Numbered from the stretch's first letter, positions 35,615 to 45,671 are shown. The stretch: 64,000 nt of DNA from JABDMH01 sp965223165 (GCA_965223165.1 CBDCVQ010000020.1:1240001-1304000), one strand, 5' to 3'. Notes: a model not told the origin generated them from the sequence alone. Made by a program: numbers and translations.

Positions 35615-38600
35615 ATGAACATACTAAGATATACCCTACCTCCCATCTTCGCCTTTGTCGTCTGCACCTGCCTCTCCGCTCAAATGGTGGTGCAGGGGGA
35701 CACGTTGTTTGGCAATGAGTGGATCAATTATGATCAGTCCTACTTCAAGATATCCGTCGTCGAGGATGGGATGTACCGCATTTCCTATGAGGTTTTGAGC
35801 TCGGCAGGGGTACCCCTGGCTAGCATACGCGCAGCTGATCTGGAACTATGGTGGATGGGGCGTGAGCAACCTATCCATGTCACAACCACCGGCACGCTTG
35901 GCCCTGGCGACTACCTCGAGTTTTACGGGAGGCGAAATCGATCGGAGTTGGATCGGTTTCTGTTTGAGAATCCCGGGGAGGAAATGCTCAACCCGGAGTA
36001 CAGTCTACACTCCGATACCTCCAGCTACTATCTCTCCTGGAGCGAAGGATCACACCCCCGTTTCGAGACATTGGAGAATGACCTTGGTGGCACGCTGCCG
36101 GCCAAACGAGATTGGTATCTGCATACCGAGCAGTTGGTGCTATCAGAAAGTCACTTCAAGCCGCTGCTAAATAGTCAGGGGGTCAGGTTCTCACACTACT
36201 TAGAAGGGGAGGGGTTTGCCAGCCGAGAAGGCACCAATCATACGTTTGATCTGGCCGTCGCGGACCTGGCACCAACCGGACCCGAACCGTCCCTGCACTT
36301 TCGTATGACGGGCAACACCCAGCTGCACGCAGCTACCATCACCTGGAACAATCAGATGATATTTCATCACTCCTTTCCGGGTTCGAACGGCCGAGGCGGT
36401 GCACCCTTGATCGACACTAGTGTGACACTGAGTCGGGACCGGCTACAGGCTACGAACCAGTTTTCGGCCGCTAGTTCGGGTGAGATGGATCGTATCCGCT
36501 TTGGCACGATTGCCCTTAGCTATCCGAGGCACTTTGCGTTTTCCTCGGATCGTCAGTTCTCGCTGTCGATAGGCGATGCACGAGACGGGGCTTACCTCGA
36601 GCTGGCCGGCCTGAATGCCCAAGTTTCTCACATCGTCTTTGATCTAAGCAGTGGCTTTCGGCTACCGTTAACCTTCGACAATGGTATCGGCAAGGTCAAC
36701 CTGCCGCCGGGCCCTAACCAGCGTGAGCTCGTCATCCTGCCTGAGCCCCAGATGCAGCAGGTCACCGACTTGAGGAATGTCAATTTGGAGCGCCTGGACG
36801 CCTCGAATGCCAGTTATCTAATTGTTTCTAATCCCAAACTCTATCAGGACGAGCAGGGCACAAACTGGGTGCAGGAATACGCCGCGTATCGGTCTACCAC
36901 CATCGGCGGTGGTCATGCCGTTCAGGTGGTTGACGTCTATCAATTGATCGATCAGTTCGCATATGGGGTAGATATGCACCCACTCAGCGTAAAGAATTTT
37001 GTGAATTACATTACAAGAAATTGGACACGACCCCAATTCCTATTGTTGATAGGCAAGGGACTCAACTACGGCGACGCCCGGCATGCGATCAAGCCCTATG
37101 AATATCTGCCAGTCTATGGACAGCCAGGGTCGGACAATTTGCTTACAAGCAGGGGGTCGAGCAGCACACCACTCTTACCAGTAGGACGGTTGGCCGTAAG
37201 TGAACCGAATCAAATCGGGATTTATCTTGATAAAATCAAGATCATGGAAGACCAGATAGCAAATGCTCCTCAAAGCATCGCCAGTAGAGCATGGATGAAA
37301 AGGGCCCTTCATCTGTCTGCTGGTGACAGTCCCAACGAGCAAAACATCATACTCGCCAAGATGAACGAGATGGCAAACATTCTCGAGGCAGGCGATCTGG
37401 GGATGGAGGTCACCACGGTATCTCGTCAATCGAACGATATCATCGAAGGGTCGGTGAATGAGAAAACACTGCGCCTAATCAACGATGGGATCATGATCAA
37501 GTCATACTTCGGGCATGGGGCGGTCACAACCACACAATTTCAAGGCTACGAGGATCCTTTTTTCCTAAACAATGAGGGCAAGTATCCGCTTATGCTAGCC
37601 CTGGGTTGCCACACCGGTAATGTATTCACCAATGCGATCAGCCTGGGCGAATCAAATGTTCTGACAGAGTCAAAGGGAGCCATCGCCTACATTGCGACAT
37701 CTGGCTTGGGATTCCTGTCAGCACTGGACATTTTCGGCAAGGACTGGTATGATGAGTTAAGCTCAGATTTCTTTGAGAAGTCATTGGGCGGTAGTATTAA
37801 GTCCACGATCTCAAAGCACGATCAAAATCTGTCGATCCCTATTCGGACCCTCATGCAGCAACTGGTGTTACATGGTGACCCCGCCTTCAGGATCTCCAAA
37901 GCAGATGCTCCAGACTATCTGATCGATGCGACAACGGTTAGACTTGACCCTGATGTGATTGAATCCGAACAAGATTCTTTCCTTTTATCCTTTGAAATAC
38001 TAAACCTTGGTCTCCAGCTGGGGGATACCTTGAGCCTGACGATCAAGCAGATCACACCTGCAGAGGAGGAGGTTGATCTTGGAGTGCACCGTCTTCATGC
38101 CCAACAATTTAGAAGTCAGGCATCCATTAGATTGCCGTTGCGCAAGTTGGAAAATATGGTAGGTCTCAATCGAATCTTAGTGGAACTAGACCCTGAAAAC
38201 CTGATACGTGAGGCCTCACCCGGAGGGGAAATGAATAATGAGTTGATAAGTCCAGATGGAAGGAAAGGTGTCAATTTTGTGATCTATGAGGCTGGCATTG
38301 TCCCTAGCTTCCCAGTCAACTTTGGCATTCACACGAGTGACACAATTACGTTGACGGCGATCACTTCAGCCCCCCTTGCCCCGCTGGCAAAATATCAGTT
38401 GCAGGTAGACACAACGGCCTTATTCGATTCGCCGCTGCTACGCGAGCACATCACGGAGGAGACGAGAGGTATAGTGAACTGGTTGCCACCGGTCGAAGAA
38501 CTAGAGGGTCAGGTCTATTATTGGCGAGTACGTAGATTAGACTCCGACGAATCATCGATATGGTACTCCAGTTCCTTTTTATATCAGCCTGGAGGTCGAA

Positions 38601-40600
38601 ACGGGTTTAATCAATCCCATTATTATCAGTTTCTTGCCAATAGCACTACCAATCTAAATATTGACAGTGTAACAAGGAGGATCACTTTTGCTCCAAGTTT
38701 TAATGACTTTCAGATCAAGAATGTGGCTAGCAGAAGCGGCACATCTAGCGCGGGCGTTTTTGTCAATGGGAGCTCCTGGAGTGACTTCTTTCGTTGGGAG
38801 GTGACGGAGGGTCTGACTTTTATAATCAATGATCCCAATAGTAGGTCTGGCTTCAAGTTTAATACTCGCCCAGGCCAATATGGAAGCGTCAATAACACGG
38901 CAGCCCGCATTGCCTCCTTTCCTTTCACTACCAAAACGATCGAGGATAGAACTCTCATCATAGACTTCCTGGAGAAACATCTGGAACCCGGGCAACTCGT
39001 ATTCATGTACACCACGCAGGCGCAGCAGGACCTTACACTTTCCGTTCAAGATTGGGCCTCGGACTCGCTTTCTCTGGACGGCAGGAACCTGTTTAATATC
39101 CTGGAAGGTCTCGGTGCCTCCCGAGTCAGGGAACTAGAAAATGGGGCAAAACCGTATGTTTTTGCTTTTCGCAAAGGTCATGGCCTGGTTGCAGAAATGA
39201 TCGCAACAGGTCCCGATGGACTTGCAGATCTAAAGTACAGCTTGCCCAAAGCATCCTCTACAGGCTTGATGAGGTCTGTTCCGATAGGTCCGGCCTCTGA
39301 GTGGCACAATATTGATGTCAACATTGCGCGGTCCCATGGAGATTCTTCCAGTCTAAAGCTATTTGGCAGAAGACCCCTGGGCAGAGACGAAGCCTTGATA
39401 GGCGAATCTATACCAGATCTCTTCGATATACGCCATATCTCCTCAGATGAATATCCCTATCTCAGTCTTGATCTCTTTCTACAGGATATGACTAATCAGA
39501 CCGCTCCCGATCTAGGGAACTGGCGCGTGTATTTCGAGGGGTTCCCTGATCTCTCATACTCCTTCGATCACACCGTGGGGGTTGCCTGTGACACGCTAGA
39601 AGTCGGCCAAAAAATCCAACTGAATCTCCCAATTCATAACCCGTCGCCTGACTCGTGGTCTGACTCCATATTCCTGGAAATAGTGCTCCGCGATGAGCAA
39701 AATCAAGAAATACGACATCACAGAACCATTGCCCCATTGGCCTCAGGAGAATACTCGACCACCTCGGCAGAATTTGACATCGATCAATTGCGAGGTAAGA
39801 TCACCCTGATCTCGGTCATAAATCCAAGGGGGCTGCAGTCTGAGTTGTACCAAAACAATAATCTCCTCACAAAGTGTTACTTCAAATCGGAAGATGTCAT
39901 TAATCCGATAATCGACGTCACGTTTGACGGAAGAAGAATACTCGACGGAGAAATTATATCCGCTCAACCACATGTCAGCATCAGGCTACGGGACGAAAAC
40001 AACAACTCGCCCCTTACCGACAGTAATAGTGTCGATATTTATTATTTCACACCGGGCGGGGCCAAAATCAAGGTAGATGCCGATTCTCCCTTATTGCAGT
40101 ACGAGACTGTTCTTGATTCTGCAAACGAACTAAAAGTCGACTATTTTCCTGTTTTTTCTGAACTCGGTGACTATGAATTTCATGTGAATGGTAGAGATAA
40201 CAATGGAAATCCTGCCGGCAAATTGGATTATATCGTCAATTTCTCCATTTCTGACGAAAAGACCTTTAGCGATATTTACCCTTTTCCCAATCCTTTCACA
40301 ACGTCATGTAGATTCAGCTACACCCTTAACACTAGTTTCACCGTACCAAACCTCTCAATTAGAATCATGGCACTGGATGGTACCATTGTCAAGGAAATAA
40401 CAAGCGAGGAGCTGGGGCCCCTAAGTCCAGGCACACACCTCACCGATTTTCAATGGGACGGGACCGACACCTATGGCGATAAGTTGGCCAACGGCATCTA
40501 TCTCTATAAAGTAATCACTTCGGATTTCAAACAAAAGATCGCGGCTTCAAGATCCGCCTTTTTTGAAAAAGGGCTAGGCAAAATAGCCATACTCCGATAG
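35615..40600 (+). CDS. PorU-like type IX secretion sortase (C25 gingipain-fold peptidase family)
   Basis: This 1661-residue protein has a signal peptide (MNILRYTLPPIFAFVVCTCLSAQ) and then the PorU-type N-terminal region with YEVLSSAGVPLASI and GDYLEFYGRRN. The C25 peptidase domain spans roughly residues 400-780. The catalytic pair is visible: His634 in KSYFGHGAVTT and Cys665 in LALGCHTGNVF. Beta-rich domains of Ig type follow and the protein ends in a FlgD/CHU_C-like region (from about 1553, YPFPNPFTTS) with NGIYLYKV. PorU itself (about 1150-1300 residues) cleaves the sorting domain of T9SS cargo and links it to lipopolysaccharide; this longer form with its own C-terminal module fits the PorU2-like group better. 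No porV follows, only a glycosyltransferase four bases downstream. ATG at 35615. Confidence 0.85.
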   Translation: MNILRYTLPPIFAFVVCTCLSAQMVVQGDTLFGNEWINYDQSYFKISVVEDGMYRISYEVLSSAGVPLASIRAADLELWWMGREQPIHVTTTGTLGPGDYLEFYGRRNRSELDRFLFENPGEEMLNPEYSLHSDTSSYYLSWSEGSHPRFETLENDLGGTLPAKRDWYLHTEQLVLSESHFKPLLNSQGVRFSHYLEGEGFASREGTNHTFDLAVADLAPTGPEPSLHFRMTGNTQLHAATITWNNQMIFHHSFPGSNGRGGAPLIDTSVTLSRDRLQATNQFSAASSGEMDRIRFGTIALSYPRHFAFSSDRQFSLSIGDARDGAYLELAGLNAQVSHIVFDLSSGFRLPLTFDNGIGKVNLPPGPNQRELVILPEPQMQQVTDLRNVNLERLDASNASYLIVSNPKLYQDEQGTNWVQEYAAYRSTTIGGGHAVQVVDVYQLIDQFAYGVDMHPLSVKNFVNYITRNWTRPQFLLLIGKGLNYGDARHAIKPYEYLPVYGQPGSDNLLTSRGSSSTPLLPVGRLAVSEPNQIGIYLDKIKIMEDQIANAPQSIASRAWMKRALHLSAGDSPNEQNIILAKMNEMANILEAGDLGMEVTTVSRQSNDIIEGSVNEKTLRLINDGIMIKSYFGHGAVTTTQFQGYEDPFFLNNEGKYPLMLALGCHTGNVFTNAISLGESNVLTESKGAIAYIATSGLGFLSALDIFGKDWYDELSSDFFEKSLGGSIKSTISKHDQNLSIPIRTLMQQLVLHGDPAFRISKADAPDYLIDATTVRLDPDVIESEQDSFLLSFEILNLGLQLGDTLSLTIKQITPAEEEVDLGVHRLHAQQFRSQASIRLPLRKLENMVGLNRILVELDPENLIREASPGGEMNNELISPDGRKGVNFVIYEAGIVPSFPVNFGIHTSDTITLTAITSAPLAPLAKYQLQVDTTALFDSPLLREHITEETRGIVNWLPPVEELEGQVYYWRVRRLDSDESSIWYSSSFLYQPGGRNGFNQSHYYQFLANSTTNLNIDSVTRRITFAPSFNDFQIKNVASRSGTSSAGVFVNGSSWSDFFRWEVTEGLTFIINDPNSRSGFKFNTRPGQYGSVNNTAARIASFPFTTKTIEDRTLIIDFLEKHLEPGQLVFMYTTQAQQDLTLSVQDWASDSLSLDGRNLFNILEGLGASRVRELENGAKPYVFAFRKGHGLVAEMIATGPDGLADLKYSLPKASSTGLMRSVPIGPASEWHNIDVNIARSHGDSSSLKLFGRRPLGRDEALIGESIPDLFDIRHISSDEYPYLSLDLFLQDMTNQTAPDLGNWRVYFEGFPDLSYSFDHTVGVACDTLEVGQKIQLNLPIHNPSPDSWSDSIFLEIVLRDEQNQEIRHHRTIAPLASGEYSTTSAEFDIDQLRGKITLISVINPRGLQSELYQNNNLLTKCYFKSEDVINPIIDVTFDGRRILDGEIISAQPHVSIRLRDENNNSPLTDSNSVDIYYFTPGGAKIKVDADSPLLQYETVLDSANELKVDYFPVFSELGDYEFHVNGRDNNGNPAGKLDYIVNFSISDEKTFSDIYPFPNPFTTSCRFSYTLNTSFTVPNLSIRIMALDGTIVKEITSEELGPLSPGTHLTDFQWDGTDTYGDKLANGIYLYKVITSDFKQKIAASRSAFFEKGLGKIAILR

Positions 40601-40604
40601 CATT

Positions 40605-41477
40605 TTGAACGATCAGTTCCTACATTTAGTCCTGACACGATTTAATCTTGCGACTAAACGCTGGAAGGACTCTGACGGAATCCCCTTTGCTCTGTCAGAG
40701 AAATGGCTTAGAAAAAGAACAGCCCTCTTTCACAACTTGTCAGTACCCTCCGTTCAAGCTCAAACGAACCAAAATTTTAAGTGGATAATATTTGTCGATA
40801 GTGATTCACCGCGATGGCTTATCAAAAATATGACCGACTTTGTTTCATCGCATGCAAATATGTATCTGCTGTTCTCACGAGGCTACGATGGTCATCAAGC
40901 ACTGCTGCTTGATACCGTGGCCAAGCTGCGCAGTGTCTCCACGACGCACCTAGTAACAACAAGACTTGACAACGATGACCTTTTGCATAAAGACTTCATT
41001 CAGACAATTCAAAAACACTTTGACTCACAAAGCAAGACAGTGATTGATTTCCCATATGGATACCAGCTTGTTCTTAAGGACGCTGAAACTCCCTATGTCA
41101 GAAAGAAACGCGAAATCCTGAATCCCTTTACCACCCTTATTGAAGATATCCAAGACGCGGAAACTATACTACGGTATATGCATTTCCAATGGTCAAGACA
41201 TGCCAACATACTTACGTTGAGAAAAAGGATTTGGATGCAGACGATCCATGAAGATAATGTGGAAAATGCCGAGGATGTCGGTTCTAGAGTCGTGACTGAC
41301 AGGCGAATCCTGGAGGATTTCTCCATTTCATTCAAGACGCCATTGCGCAATGCCGCAAGCACCCAGGCGACCCGTAAAGGCTCAAACATTCGAGTAAAGT
41401 CGAGATACCTCATGCAAACTCTTAGAATATTCCTGCGGTCCAACTTTGATCTTGGAGCAAAGAAAAGATCCCGGTAA
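40605..41477 (+). CDS. Putative rhamnosyltransferase-family protein (PF11316 type)
   Basis: The 290-residue protein matches the 'putative rhamnosyl transferase' family by its start LHLVLTRFNLATKRW, the segment TNQNFKWIIFVDSDSPRW, and the acidic metal-binding motif VTTRLDNDDLLHKDFI near residue 125. No signal peptide or membrane segment is seen; it should act in the cytoplasm on a nucleotide sugar. The donor sugar is not proven for this family. It begins with a TTG only 4 bp after the stop of the sortase-like gene, so it is probably translated from the same mRNA. The sequence is AT-richer than the upstream genes, suggesting a different origin. Confidence 0.75.
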   Translation: MNDQFLHLVLTRFNLATKRWKDSDGIPFALSEKWLRKRTALFHNLSVPSVQAQTNQNFKWIIFVDSDSPRWLIKNMTDFVSSHANMYLLFSRGYDGHQALLLDTVAKLRSVSTTHLVTTRLDNDDLLHKDFIQTIQKHFDSQSKTVIDFPYGYQLVLKDAETPYVRKKREILNPFTTLIEDIQDAETILRYMHFQWSRHANILTLRKRIWMQTIHEDNVENAEDVGSRVVTDRRILEDFSISFKTPLRNAASTQATRKGSNIRVKSRYLMQTLRIFLRSNFDLGAKKRSR

Positions 41478-41530
41478 GGGACCCGCCAGATGCAAATCAC
41501 CATTGCTCCAATCCTTCATCAGGACTAGTA

Positions 41531-42436
41531 CTATCTCAATGATCTGAATGCCAATTTTAGGCATTGCTTGCCATATGACATCAATGAATACATATCATAG
41601 ACATATCGTCCCAATCGCCTTAAGATTTCAACACTCGCATTCCGATTGATCGGGAGCGCCAAGCAGTAAAAGTGTAGAATCTTGCCAAATAGAAATAGCT
41701 TCATCTGCCTCCGTCCAATCAAATGCACTGCAGCTATATCCATACTAAAGAGATCGAGCACACAACTTTCAAAAGTCTCGACAAACTTCTCATCAATGGA
41801 CCTTTCAAGAAGACGAAATGATCTACCCTCATGCTCCACCTCCACATACGTATGTCTATTGATGAATCTGGCATCCTCCCTTGAAAGAATCCGAAACCAC
41901 AAATGGTAGTCCTCCCACACAAAGAAGCGATTGTCAAATCTATCCACCTGCAGCACATCTCTCTTTACGCACACACAGCCAATAGGAAATCCCCTTCTAT
42001 GCCAAACTCTTAGTACCTGATTCAAAACATTGCCATCAAACGGACATCTTTCTGTCACCTGGTCGCCATCCTGCACCTTACCCAAGGTCACGAACATCAT
42101 CTCCTCATCCGCCCGCGCAATCTCATCTCGCAACACCTTCAAATGATTTGGCAAGTAGTAATCGTCACTGTCCAAGAAACAAATGTATTCTCCTCTTGCC
42201 ATTTCTATACCGCAGTTCCTGGCAGCACTTCGCTCGCGGTGATCAATCCACTTGTACCTGATCCTTTTATCCGATAGATAATTCGATATGACAGCATCAG
42301 TTCCATCATCGGACCCATCATCGACGATGATTAATTCCCAGCATGAGACACTTTGTCCGATCACACTCTCCACTGCCGAACAGACCATGTCAACGCGATT
42401 ATGAGTCGCTAGTATTATCGAAAAAAAAGGGCTCAC
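41531..42436 (-). CDS. Family 2 glycosyltransferase
   Basis: The 301-residue GT-A enzyme shows the nucleotide-binding start FSIILATHNRVDMVCSAVES, the first acidic motif IIVDDGSDDGTDAV, RSAARNCGIEMARG and the DxD motif CFLDSDDYYLPNHL (about residues 87-100). It should add a sugar to a lipid-linked or growing surface glycan; donor and acceptor are unknown. It starts with a GTG that overlaps the TGA of the upstream FkbM gene (GTGA), a typical coupled arrangement. Base composition is AT-rich compared with the core genes. It is convergent with the rhamnosyltransferase-like gene. Confidence 0.88.
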   Translation of the reverse strand: MSPFFSIILATHNRVDMVCSAVESVIGQSVSCWELIIVDDGSDDGTDAVISNYLSDKRIRYKWIDHRERSAARNCGIEMARGEYICFLDSDDYYLPNHLKVLRDEIARADEEMMFVTLGKVQDGDQVTERCPFDGNVLNQVLRVWHRRGFPIGCVCVKRDVLQVDRFDNRFFVWEDYHLWFRILSREDARFINRHTYVEVEHEGRSFRLLERSIDEKFVETFESCVLDLFSMDIAAVHLIGRRQMKLFLFGKILHFYCLALPINRNASVEILRRLGRYVYDMYSLMSYGKQCLKLAFRSLR

Positions 42437-43389
42437 CTGATCAATTTTCGCCTTGCATACAATAGTCCGTTCGCCTGATCCCCGCTGTGAACGCTAACTC
42501 TGAAGTCACGCAACTCCTTCACGAGTTCCTCATGCCCGTCATTATGATACTCTATAATATACAACGAAACTATATTACTCATGCCCCCTTCAACAAGTCT
42601 TTGTACAATTTCGTACTCGGCACCCTCACAGTCTACCTTGGCGATTATATTATAGCCTGAGTATACGTCTGCAACTCTTGAAAATTCAGGAACGCAATCC
42701 CTTATACTAATCTTGATTTTCTTTGCATGCACAGATAACCACCGAGATTTAAAGAACATTGACGTTTTACCAGACTGCAAAGGGTCATAGTAAACTTCGA
42801 CCATCTGATCATAGCCACCCAAGCCAAAATTGTTCATCAGAATCTTGTCAGACCATTTGGGGTTCAGAGACAGATTCACATTAAACCTACTCACTGACTG
42901 AGGGACGGGTTCATAAACTATAACCTTGCGCACATTCACCAGGGAAGCAAAGTACACAGCTGAAATACCAACATTTCCGCCAATATCCAAAACTATGGCC
43001 GAGCTAATTTTGAATTCGTATACATCCTCTACAAATATCTCATTGATTATATAGAGCTCCTCTAGGGTTTCAATTGCAAAGTTGCATTCCCCAATCTTTA
43101 CTATGAGAATATCATCCCGCACTTGAAACTTACAATCAGCGACGGCCTTCAATCGCAATGCTAGATGATAACCCTCCATAAAAAACTTAAAACGACCTTC
43201 CTCAAAAGTCAACTCCAGCTCCTTAAACTCTATTCTACTTCTACATATATTTGCAAGTTCTACCTCACGATTCTTCCAAGCCAGGGCCTGAGCTGTGTTT
43301 CTCCAATCTGTCAACTCTACCTGTCCCCGATAGTATTTAATCCTAGTTACAATCTTAAACAAGACCGCACAAATGGTTGATTTAATCAA
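42433..43389 (-). CDS. FkbM family methyltransferase
   Basis: This 318-residue protein has a C-terminal FkbM-type SAM-dependent methyltransferase domain: motif I AIVLDIGGNVGISAVYFAS (about 131-149), the acidic residue in KVIVYEPVPQSVSRF and the diagnostic KVDCEGAEYEIVQRL. Members methylate hydroxyls on sugars or antibiotics; here a glycan O-methylation is likely from context. The N-terminal 125 residues are not recognised. The start is a TTG at 43389; no ATG is available in the first part of the frame. The gene is strikingly AT-rich. It is coupled to the downstream GT2 by a 4-bp overlap and abuts a decayed gene on the other strand. Confidence 0.85.
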   Translation of the reverse strand: MIKSTICAVLFKIVTRIKYYRGQVELTDWRNTAQALAWKNREVELANICRSRIEFKELELTFEEGRFKFFMEGYHLALRLKAVADCKFQVRDDILIVKIGECNFAIETLEELYIINEIFVEDVYEFKISSAIVLDIGGNVGISAVYFASLVNVRKVIVYEPVPQSVSRFNVNLSLNPKWSDKILMNNFGLGGYDQMVEVYYDPLQSGKTSMFFKSRWLSVHAKKIKISIRDCVPEFSRVADVYSGYNIIAKVDCEGAEYEIVQRLVEGGMSNIVSLYIIEYHNDGHEELVKELRDFRVSVHSGDQANGLLYARRKLIR

Positions 43390-43760
43390 TTTTCCCTAAT
43401 TGAGTTAACTACCAAAATTTTATTGACGATCCCTTCCTGCCATTTGATTCTAGACATGTGCAAAAAAATAGCATCAGCATATGGCCTAGCGGTGATGCCA
43501 ACTCCAAGCAAAATACAACATCATTGGCTGCTAAAGTTCAACAATATTGACAGAATTAATTGCTTTCTTTAGGGCTTGCCTCTGATCCAGTGTATGCACT
43601 TCTGGTGGAGCATACAGCCCAAATTTCGGAAAGTGACCAATGGTGTTGACATTTTTTAGATATCTTTGCGGAGGACATTCCAACCATAATAGCTACTTGG
43701 TCGACAAACGATGGGAATGTGAAGGTCGAATCAGGACTTGAGATATATGAGCCACAGTAG
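43381..43760 (+). pseudogene. Decayed gene upstream of a GT2 gene (frameshift plus internal stop)
   Basis: The plus strand carries a protein-like reading in two frames. From 43381 one frame is open to a TAG at 43570 and includes DMCKKIASAYGLAVMPTPSK and QHHWLLKFNNIDRIN. The next frame, from about 43560, continues LLSLGLASDPVYALLVEHTA and ISESDQWC, hits a TGA at 43647-43649, then goes on HFLDIFAEDIPTIIATWSTN and EIYEPQ to a TAG at 43758. One lost base in the run at 43563-43570 would join the two halves. The final stop overlaps the next gene's ATG by 14 bp, the spacing of a once-coupled operon gene. The N-terminus is missing, since the divergent FkbM gene starts at 43389. I do not recognise the family. 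Confidence 0.6.
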
Positions 43761-44691
43761 GACCGGTAAGCTATCAATCATCGTCTGCACACGTAATCGC
43801 CTTGAGACTTTAGTAGACTGTCTGTCGTCGATTCAAAAACAAAGTTGTGGCAACTGCGAAGTGGTTGTAGTACCCAATGGATGTCATGCAAGAACAATTG
43901 ATTTCCTAAGATCCTACCAGGGATTATCCAATCTCAGAATTCAGGTTGAACAAGAAGCAGGGCTCAGTCTAGCGCGCAACAGCGGTGCGAAAATTGCTAC
44001 GGGTGAGTGGTTAATCTATCTCGATGATGATGTGCTATTGCCCGAAGATTACTTAATGTGGGTGCTAGATATAATCTCAGGATCTGAATTCCAATGCTTT
44101 GGAGGGCCCTACTACCCTATCTACAAGACTGAAAAACCGAAATGGTTATCGCCTTCTTTTGGTCATAAGGAATGGCCGAGATCCGATGCTGGTGCTCTTG
44201 AGCAAGGGCACCTATCAGGTGGCAACTTTATCATTCGGCGAGATCTTTTGCTAGAGGTGGGAGGATTTCCGGTGAATAGGGGAATGAAGGGCGGAACGGT
44301 GGGTTACGGAGAAGAAAATTACGTGCAGGATAGCGTTAGGGAGCTGGGATATGAGATTGGATTTTTCCCACATTTGTATCTCGACCATTGGGTCTTAGCA
44401 CATAAGTACAAGGTGTCCTGGCATCTTAAAGCCTCCTTTGCCCTAGGCAAGGCGGGTTGGCCCTTAGTGGAACCCAGAAGAAGGATTTGGACACTAATCA
44501 CCTGTCTGCCCCGCTCCATCATAGCCACCATCTTGAGGCATGTGCCCAAAAATGCATACAAGGTCCTATCTAGTTCCGATTACTATTGGCAGAATTTTTT
44601 GATCGATAGCACTCGATCAATCTTGTTTAACCTGGGTCTTCTGACCACCTTTGTCAAAGAGGGTTTTGATAGCGAGACAAGATGGAAGTAG
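43747..44691 (+). CDS. Family 2 glycosyltransferase
   Basis: The 314-residue enzyme has the GT-A start LSIIVCTRNRLETLVDCLSS, the conserved ARNSGAKIATGEWLIYLDDD with the metal-binding DDD near residue 98, and the later GGNFIIRRDLLLEVGGF and GYGEENYVQD acceptor-side motifs. A short amphipathic or membrane-associated segment lies near the C-terminus (WTLITCLPRSIIATIL). It probably extends a surface polysaccharide; the sugar is unknown. The ATG at 43747 is preferred to a TTG three codons upstream. It overlaps the decayed gene upstream by 14 bp and the next GT2 gene by 10 bp, so these genes were one coupled operon. Confidence 0.88.
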   Translation: MSHSRTGKLSIIVCTRNRLETLVDCLSSIQKQSCGNCEVVVVPNGCHARTIDFLRSYQGLSNLRIQVEQEAGLSLARNSGAKIATGEWLIYLDDDVLLPEDYLMWVLDIISGSEFQCFGGPYYPIYKTEKPKWLSPSFGHKEWPRSDAGALEQGHLSGGNFIIRRDLLLEVGGFPVNRGMKGGTVGYGEENYVQDSVRELGYEIGFFPHLYLDHWVLAHKYKVSWHLKASFALGKAGWPLVEPRRRIWTLITCLPRSIIATILRHVPKNAYKVLSSSDYYWQNFLIDSTRSILFNLGLLTTFVKEGFDSETRWK

Positions 44692-45671
44692 CTGTGATCA
44701 TCCCTTGCTACAATGTAGTCCGATATGTCGGGACTGCCATCGAGTCGGTGCTTCGACAGGAGACCCCGCCCAAGCAGCTTCTGCTCGTCGACAACAATTC
44801 CACCGATGGCACTCTTGACCTATTGACCGACTATGCCGACCGGTTCCCAGCGCTGATTCAGGTACTTTCCGAAAAGAACCAAGGCGCCCCCTCGGCCAGA
44901 AATAAAGGACTTGCTCACGCGACTACCCCTTGGGTCCAATTCCTAGATGCAGACGACTGGATAAGGCCTCAGAAAATCTCAATTTGCCTTGACATAATCC
45001 GTAAATACCCTGGCTTTGACGTTCTAATTGGCGCATATACATATCGATACCTAAACGGACGCAGTCGGTACTTTGCTCCAAGGCCCGGAGATCCGTTTAC
45101 TAGTTTGATCATGGGCAGGCTCGCCTCCACCTCAGCCATACTGTGGAAGAGAGACCGCTTAGTCGAGATCGGTGGCTGGAAGGAAGAGCTGACATCTTCA
45201 CAGGAGTACGACTTATTGTTCAGATTGCTTTGTCACGGAGCTCAGTTCCACCTGGACAAAGAGCCGCTAACGATAATCTGCCGACGGATGACGGGACAGA
45301 TTTCATTTACTGATTGGGGAGAGGTAGCGGGACTAAAATTAAAACTACTACTCTCCTGGTACGAGTGGTTGGGCGAGCATCGACCAGCATGGTTTTCCAA
45401 GAACTTAGATTTTCTAAATGATAAAATCTATGAGGTTGTGTATTCGATCTCCACTCGGAACGTTGCCAAGGCCAACAGCTTGCTGTTGAAGCACCTGCCT
45501 GCAGGATATCGACCATGGCCCTCCAAGCAAAATGAAATTGGTCTCCTGCATGCCCTGATGGTCTCTGTACTGGGCTTCAAGAATTATGCCTACGGCATGA
45601 CGAAAGCGAAAGGGATCATAGACAGGGTTGCCCCCTCTGTCAGACAGTCATACTATCGACTTCGATACTGA
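44682..45671 (+). CDS. Family 2 glycosyltransferase
   Basis: The 329-residue enzyme shows VAVIIPCYNVVRYVGTAIES at the N-terminus, LLVDNNSTDGTLDLL, SARNKGLAHATTPWVQFLDA and the DxD-type DADDWIRPQKI near residue 86, then a typical acceptor region SSQEYDLLFRLLCHGAQF. It is cytoplasmic or peripherally membrane bound. The start ATG at 44682 overlaps the preceding GT2 gene by 10 bp. It is convergent with the sulfotransferase gene, with only 21 bp between stops. Donor and acceptor cannot be inferred. Confidence 0.88.
   Translation: MEVAVIIPCYNVVRYVGTAIESVLRQETPPKQLLLVDNNSTDGTLDLLTDYADRFPALIQVLSEKNQGAPSARNKGLAHATTPWVQFLDADDWIRPQKISICLDIIRKYPGFDVLIGAYTYRYLNGRSRYFAPRPGDPFTSLIMGRLASTSAILWKRDRLVEIGGWKEELTSSQEYDLLFRLLCHGAQFHLDKEPLTIICRRMTGQISFTDWGEVAGLKLKLLLSWYEWLGEHRPAWFSKNLDFLNDKIYEVVYSISTRNVAKANSLLLKHLPAGYRPWPSKQNEIGLLHALMVSVLGFKNYAYGMTKAKGIIDRVAPSVRQSYYRLRY

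Noticed and set aside
43556..43777. A 73-codon minus-strand frame opposite the decayed gene
   Set aside because: The plus strand carries the protein-like signal in two consecutive frames; the minus frame is its shadow.
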